From Mariprofundaceae bacterium (GTDB lineage Bacteria; Pseudomonadota; Zetaproteobacteria; Mariprofundales; Mariprofundaceae): a stretch of 9,360 nt of DNA. Made by a program: the position numbers and the translations under genes. Positions 6,715 to 9,360 of the stretch are shown one piece after another. Numbering within the stretch: the stretch's first letter is position 1; the number at the start of each line of letters is the position of its first letter. The notes under the pieces were generated by a model. The model was not told where the DNA came from. It saw nothing but the letters and a program-made list of their open reading frames with translations, and ran no database searches. The stretch covers positions 1-9,360 of the forward strand of contig JAUZQU010000141.1 in assembly GCA_030950835.1 (NCBI GenBank), written 5' to 3'.

Positions 6715-6774
6715 AAAAAAGATGCCCAGCTTTTAGTGAATAGCCGTATAAAAGCTTCGTCCATTATACGGACG
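6715..6774 (-). terminator. Overlapping inverted repeats at the recO 3' end, possible terminator
   Basis: Three mutually exclusive stems overlap here. CCGTATAA (6744-6751) pairs with TTATACGG (6764-6771), which includes the recO stop codon. AGCTTTT (6728-6734) pairs with AAAAGCT (6750-6756). CGTCC (6758-6762) pairs with GGACG (6770-6774). Read on the minus strand, the second stem is followed after seven bases by six T residues (6715-6720), giving a loose Rho-independent arrangement for the prfB-era-recO transcript. The stems are AT-rich and the U-run is offset, so efficiency is uncertain. Confidence 0.4.
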
Positions 6775-7441
6775 ATTTGATATGATGCTCTTGGAAAACC
6801 GATTTAATCATCATTTGCCATAAATGGATATGGGCTTGATTGAGCTTGATGTTGGGTTCAAGTAAATGTCCTGAAATGCTTTTTCGGTCACCAGATGAGA
6901 CGTGAAACCCTTGATCATGGGCGCAAGTTTGGCAAAAAAGGTGGGCTTGTTTCCAATACATACTTTGATTCATTTCTATGGCTTCAGAGCAGTTCCAACA
7001 GTGTTTCAAATCGCTAACCCAGCCTGAAAACTCCAACATTTTCCACGTTGCAGCGCATATCCCGGCATCTTCGGGGCGATTGGTTAGCAGTTGTAAAGCA
7101 TGATACAGTTCATTATGGCCGTGGGCTACACCTTCGGGAAATAGGGTGGAGGCGGTGGCTATCAATTTTTGTCCTGCAAGAATTTTAGAATCAGGGAGTA
7201 GGGGGGTTAAACGTTGTACTTCCAACAATGTGCCCATATTTCCTGTGCGCGGGGTGCGCCAACGTAAACCAAGCTGATGTAAGGTCATCAAACCTGCCCG
7301 AAACTGACTCTTAGCCCGTCTTGCACCCCTCGCCATGAGGCAGATACGCCCATGATTTTGGGTTAAGATATGCAGAATAAGCGAGGAGTCGCTGTATGGA
7401 ATGCTGCGCAACAATAAGGCGATATCGCGCTGTTCAGCCAT
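6764..7441 (-). CDS. recO: DNA repair protein RecO
   Basis: The 225-residue product is close to the usual RecO length of about 240. RecO works in the RecFOR pathway: with RecR it loads RecA onto SSB-coated single-stranded DNA in the cytoplasm. The N-terminal OB-fold is recognisable from ALLLRSIPYSDSSLILHILT and GRICLMARGARR (residues 8-42), a typical family signature. A C4 zinc site is present as CWNC (148-151) and CQTC (170-173); some RecO lineages keep it and E. coli lacks it. I chose ATG at 7439-7441 because MAEQRDIALLLRS matches the family start; the frame stays open upstream to an ATG at 7492, which would add 17 atypical residues. No clear Shine-Dalgarno precedes the chosen start, which may mean translation coupled to or reinitiated after era. 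It is the last gene of the minus-strand cluster. Confidence 0.93.
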   Translation of the reverse strand: MAEQRDIALLLRSIPYSDSSLILHILTQNHGRICLMARGARRAKSQFRAGLMTLHQLGLRWRTPRTGNMGTLLEVQRLTPLLPDSKILAGQKLIATASTLFPEGVAHGHNELYHALQLLTNRPEDAGICAATWKMLEFSGWVSDLKHCWNCSEAIEMNQSMYWKQAHLFCQTCAHDQGFHVSSGDRKSISGHLLEPNIKLNQAHIHLWQMMIKSVFQEHHIKSSV

Positions 7442-7458
7442 GATTTTGCATAGTGTAC

Positions 7459-7489
7459 ACAACCAATACCCCGGTTGTTTGAAGCGGGG
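7459..7489 (-). promoter_or_regulatory. Two mutually exclusive hairpins in the era-recO gap
   Basis: In transcript sense, CCCCG (7489-7485) can pair with CGGGG (7473-7469). Alternatively ACAACC (7478-7473) can pair with GGTTGT (7464-7459). The two stems share position 7473 and their loops overlap, so only one can form. They end about 17 bases before the recO start codon and could affect its translation; the function is inferred. Confidence 0.3.
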
Positions 7490-7527
7490 CATGATGCATG
7501 CGTAGGTCAGGCTGGATATGCAACTGC

Positions 7528-8472
7528 TTACAAACCCAAGTCTTGTAAAATATGTTGCTTCTCAAACCAATCTTTTTGTACTCTAACCCATAATTTCAAA
7601 TTGACTTGCCTACCAAGTAGTTTTTCCAAGCCTTCACGCGCTTTGATGCCGATATGTTTCATCAAGTCACCATTTTTGCCAATAATCATCGGTTTGTGGC
7701 GTTCTGTACCGACCAAAATAACAGCACTAATTTCAATTTTGTTATCGACTTCGATAAACTCTTCGATTTCCACGGCTGTTTGGAAAGGAATTTCTTGATA
7801 CATCGCCAAAAAGACCTGCTCACGCACATATTCGCCAGCCATTTGCTTTTGGCTTTGGTCGGTGAACCATGTTGGATCATACAAAGGTTGCTGCGTGGGT
7901 AGATGTTTGGCTATCTCCTTGAGCAAAGAGCCGACTTGCGCCCCTTTGCGCGCTGAAATAGGCACATAAGCTGCGGCAGTAGGGTCTAATTCTTGAATTT
8001 CTTGCAGTCTAGGCAGCAATCTATCTTTATTGGATTGATCAATCTTGTTTAAAACGTGAATACGCGGTTGTGTTAATCGCCCATCAGAAAAACGCTCAAT
8101 CAACACCTGTGTACCCCTATCCATAGGTTTTGAGACATCTTGCATGATGCACAATACATCCGCTTCTTCGGCTGCTGCATATGCCACTTTAACCATGTTA
8201 CGATTGAGTTGCTTGCTGCCTTTATGGATACCAGGGGTATCAATAAAGATGATTTGTTGCTCTTCATCACTGTGAATACCCAAAATGCGCTGGCGTGTGG
8301 TTTGTGGTTTAGGGGTTACAATGGCAACTTTTTCACCAATGATTTTGTTCATCAAGGTGGATTTTCCTACATTGGGTCTGCCCAATAAAGCGACCGAACC
8401 ACAGCGGTATTTTTCGTTCCCTGTGTCATAATTTTCAGCTTTAGCTAGGAATTTGTCAATGGCATTAGTCAT
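7528..8472 (-). CDS. era: GTPase Era, 16S rRNA-binding ribosome assembly factor
   Basis: The 314-residue product matches the family length (E. coli about 301). Era binds the 3' end of 16S rRNA and assists 30S subunit maturation. All GTPase motifs are intact: G1 GRPNVGKS (31-38), G2 region PQTTRQRI (56-63), G3 DTPG (78-81), G4 NKID (142-145) and G5 SA (173-174). The C-terminal KH domain is present with its GxxG loop as GKNG (265-268), within a stretch matching the Era KH signature. The start ATG at 8470-8472 overlaps the prfB stop by 8 bases, implying translational coupling. An in-frame ATG at 8541 would push the gene deep into prfB and add residues not seen in the family. The N-terminus carries about 24 residues before the G domain, slightly longer than in E. 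coli. Confidence 0.96.
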   Translation of the reverse strand: MTNAIDKFLAKAENYDTGNEKYRCGSVALLGRPNVGKSTLMNKIIGEKVAIVTPKPQTTRQRILGIHSDEEQQIIFIDTPGIHKGSKQLNRNMVKVAYAAAEEADVLCIMQDVSKPMDRGTQVLIERFSDGRLTQPRIHVLNKIDQSNKDRLLPRLQEIQELDPTAAAYVPISARKGAQVGSLLKEIAKHLPTQQPLYDPTWFTDQSQKQMAGEYVREQVFLAMYQEIPFQTAVEIEEFIEVDNKIEISAVILVGTERHKPMIIGKNGDLMKHIGIKAREGLEKLLGRQVNLKLWVRVQKDWFEKQHILQDLGL

Positions 8473-9360
8473 CGTCTTGTATTGCTCCGTCGCGGGTGAT
8501 TCCCATGAGTTTGGCGGCAATGAAATCATCAATATCGCCATCTAAGAAGTTTTGGGTGTTGCTGGTTTCCATGCCTGTACGCAAATCTTTGATGCGCGAT
8601 TGGTCAAGTACATACGAACGAATCTGATGCCCCCAACCAATATCAGTCTTGGTATCTTCTAAACCTTGCTTCTCGGCCTGTTGTTTCTCAACTTCCAGCT
8701 CATAAAGCCTAGCTTTAAGCATTTTCCAGCAATGATCACGGTTTTTATGTTGTGAGCGATCACTCTGGCATTGTACCACCACACCCGATGGTTCATGGGT
8801 CATGCGCACTGCGGAATCTGTTTTGTTGATATGCTGCCCACCTGATCCAGAAGCGCGGTAAGTATCAATGCGCACATCAGCAGGGTTGACCTCAATATCA
8901 ATGTCCCTATCAATATCAGGAAAAGCAAACACCGAGGAAAAGGAAGTATGGCGGCGATTTCCCGAATCAAATGGAGACTTGCGCACCAAGCGGTGTACGC
9001 CAATTTCAGCTTTCAAAAAGCCATAAGCATATTCACCTTTGATGGAAACAGTGGCTGATTTGATGCCCGCTTCTTCGCCAGCAGTGCATTCGATGAGTTC
9101 CGTTTTGAAACCCTTGCGCTCTGCCCAACGTAAATACATACGCAGCAACATTTCTGCCCAATCCTGAGCTTCTGTGCCGCCTGAACCAGAGTTAATATCA
9201 ATGAAAGCAGACTCTCTATCCGTCTCACCGCCCAACATTTGCGCCAGTTCAAAGGCTTCGACACCTTTTTGTACGATATCCATCTCGCTGACGTCTTCCA
9301 GCTTGGAATCTTGGTCACTTTCTTCCATGCCCATTTCAAAGAGCATACTTGCATCTTCTA
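8465..9360 (-). CDS. prfB: Peptide chain release factor 2 (5' partial)
   Basis: The visible part, about 298 codons, is the C-terminal four-fifths of RF2, which releases peptides at UGA and UAA codons in the ribosomal A site. The frame runs off the right edge without a start; family length is about 365, so roughly 70 residues are missing. The SPF stop-codon recognition tripeptide is encoded at 8969-8977, within RKSPFDSGNRRHTSF. The GGQ peptidyl-hydrolysis motif is at 8834-8842, within RASGSGGQHINKT. SPF distinguishes RF2 from RF1, which has PxT. The residue equivalent to E. coli position 246 is Ala, as in most bacteria, not the Thr of strain K-12. The programmed frameshift site usual near codon 26 lies outside the window. 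prfB is the first visible gene of the prfB-era-recO cluster. Confidence 0.96.
   Translation of the reverse strand, partial: EDASMLFEMGMEESDQDSKLEDVSEMDIVQKGVEAFELAQMLGGETDRESAFIDINSGSGGTEAQDWAEMLLRMYLRWAERKGFKTELIECTAGEEAGIKSATVSIKGEYAYGFLKAEIGVHRLVRKSPFDSGNRRHTSFSSVFAFPDIDRDIDIEVNPADVRIDTYRASGSGGQHINKTDSAVRMTHEPSGVVVQCQSDRSQHKNRDHCWKMLKARLYELEVEKQQAEKQGLEDTKTDIGWGHQIRSYVLDQSRIKDLRTGMETSNTQNFLDGDIDDFIAAKLMGITRDGAIQDDD
8485..8488 (-). promoter_or_regulatory. Weak ribosome binding site for era
   Basis: GGAG in transcript sense lies 12 bases before the era ATG, within the prfB 3' coding region. The spacing is longer than optimal, which together with the 8-base overlap suggests coupling to prfB translation. 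Confidence 0.4.

Noticed and set aside
7442..7492. Upstream ATG at 7492 as the recO start
   Set aside because: It adds 17 residues unlike RecO N-termini; the family similarity begins at ATG 7441, although neither start has a good ribosome binding site.
8473..8541. Upstream in-frame ATG at 8541 as the era start
   Set aside because: It would overlap prfB by 77 bases and add residues absent from the family; ATG at 8472 gives normal length.
1..9360. CRISPR array, tRNA, rRNA or insertion sequence
   Set aside because: No regularly spaced identical repeats, no tRNA- or rRNA-like segments, and no transposase or terminal inverted repeats were seen.

Overview
The window looks like part of a Gram-negative, probably proteobacterial, chromosome of moderate GC. 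Two convergent blocks meet at about 6630-6764. The housekeeping genes (prfB, era, recO) are clear family members but do not fix a genus. The large surface-type protein fits an aquatic or biofilm-forming bacterium, which is inference only.

Plus strand, 1-6630: one uninterrupted reading frame that enters from the left edge and ends at TAA 6628-6630. It encodes at least 2209 residues of a secreted or surface multidomain protein. In order it holds three tandem cadherin/Ig-like repeats of about 96 residues, a run of carboxypeptidase-regulatory-like (prealbumin-fold) repeats, a bacterial Ig-like (Big_1) module, a thrombospondin-type-3 calcium-binding segment, a LamG/concanavalin-like lectin domain, another cadherin-like unit, a long right-handed beta-helix with an internal duplication, and a C-terminal Ig-like domain holding the only two cysteines. 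Secretion signals at the N-terminus are outside the window.

The most unusual property of this protein is an Asp-x-Tyr (DxY) tripeptide occurring 46 times. It often sits where related modules normally carry Asn, Gly, Ser, Thr or Leu after an Asp. Codons vary at wobble positions, so the pattern looks selected at protein level. In the beta-helix every copy is DIY or DVY. Asp-Val-Tyr resembles the tyrosine O-glycosylation context reported for some bacterial S-layer proteins, so a multiply tyrosine-modified surface protein is the leading hypothesis. Metal binding or tyrosine cross-linking are alternatives. None of these is shown by sequence alone.

Intergenic, 6631-6763: a short convergent gap with a plausible weak terminator for the plus-strand gene and a cluster of overlapping inverted repeats at the 3' end of the opposite operon.

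Minus strand, 9360-6764: prfB (5' part outside the window), era and recO, in that transcription order. prfB and era overlap by 8 bases, and recO follows after 86 bases. This looks like one operon for translation termination, ribosome assembly and recombinational repair, with no evident functional link to the large surface protein.
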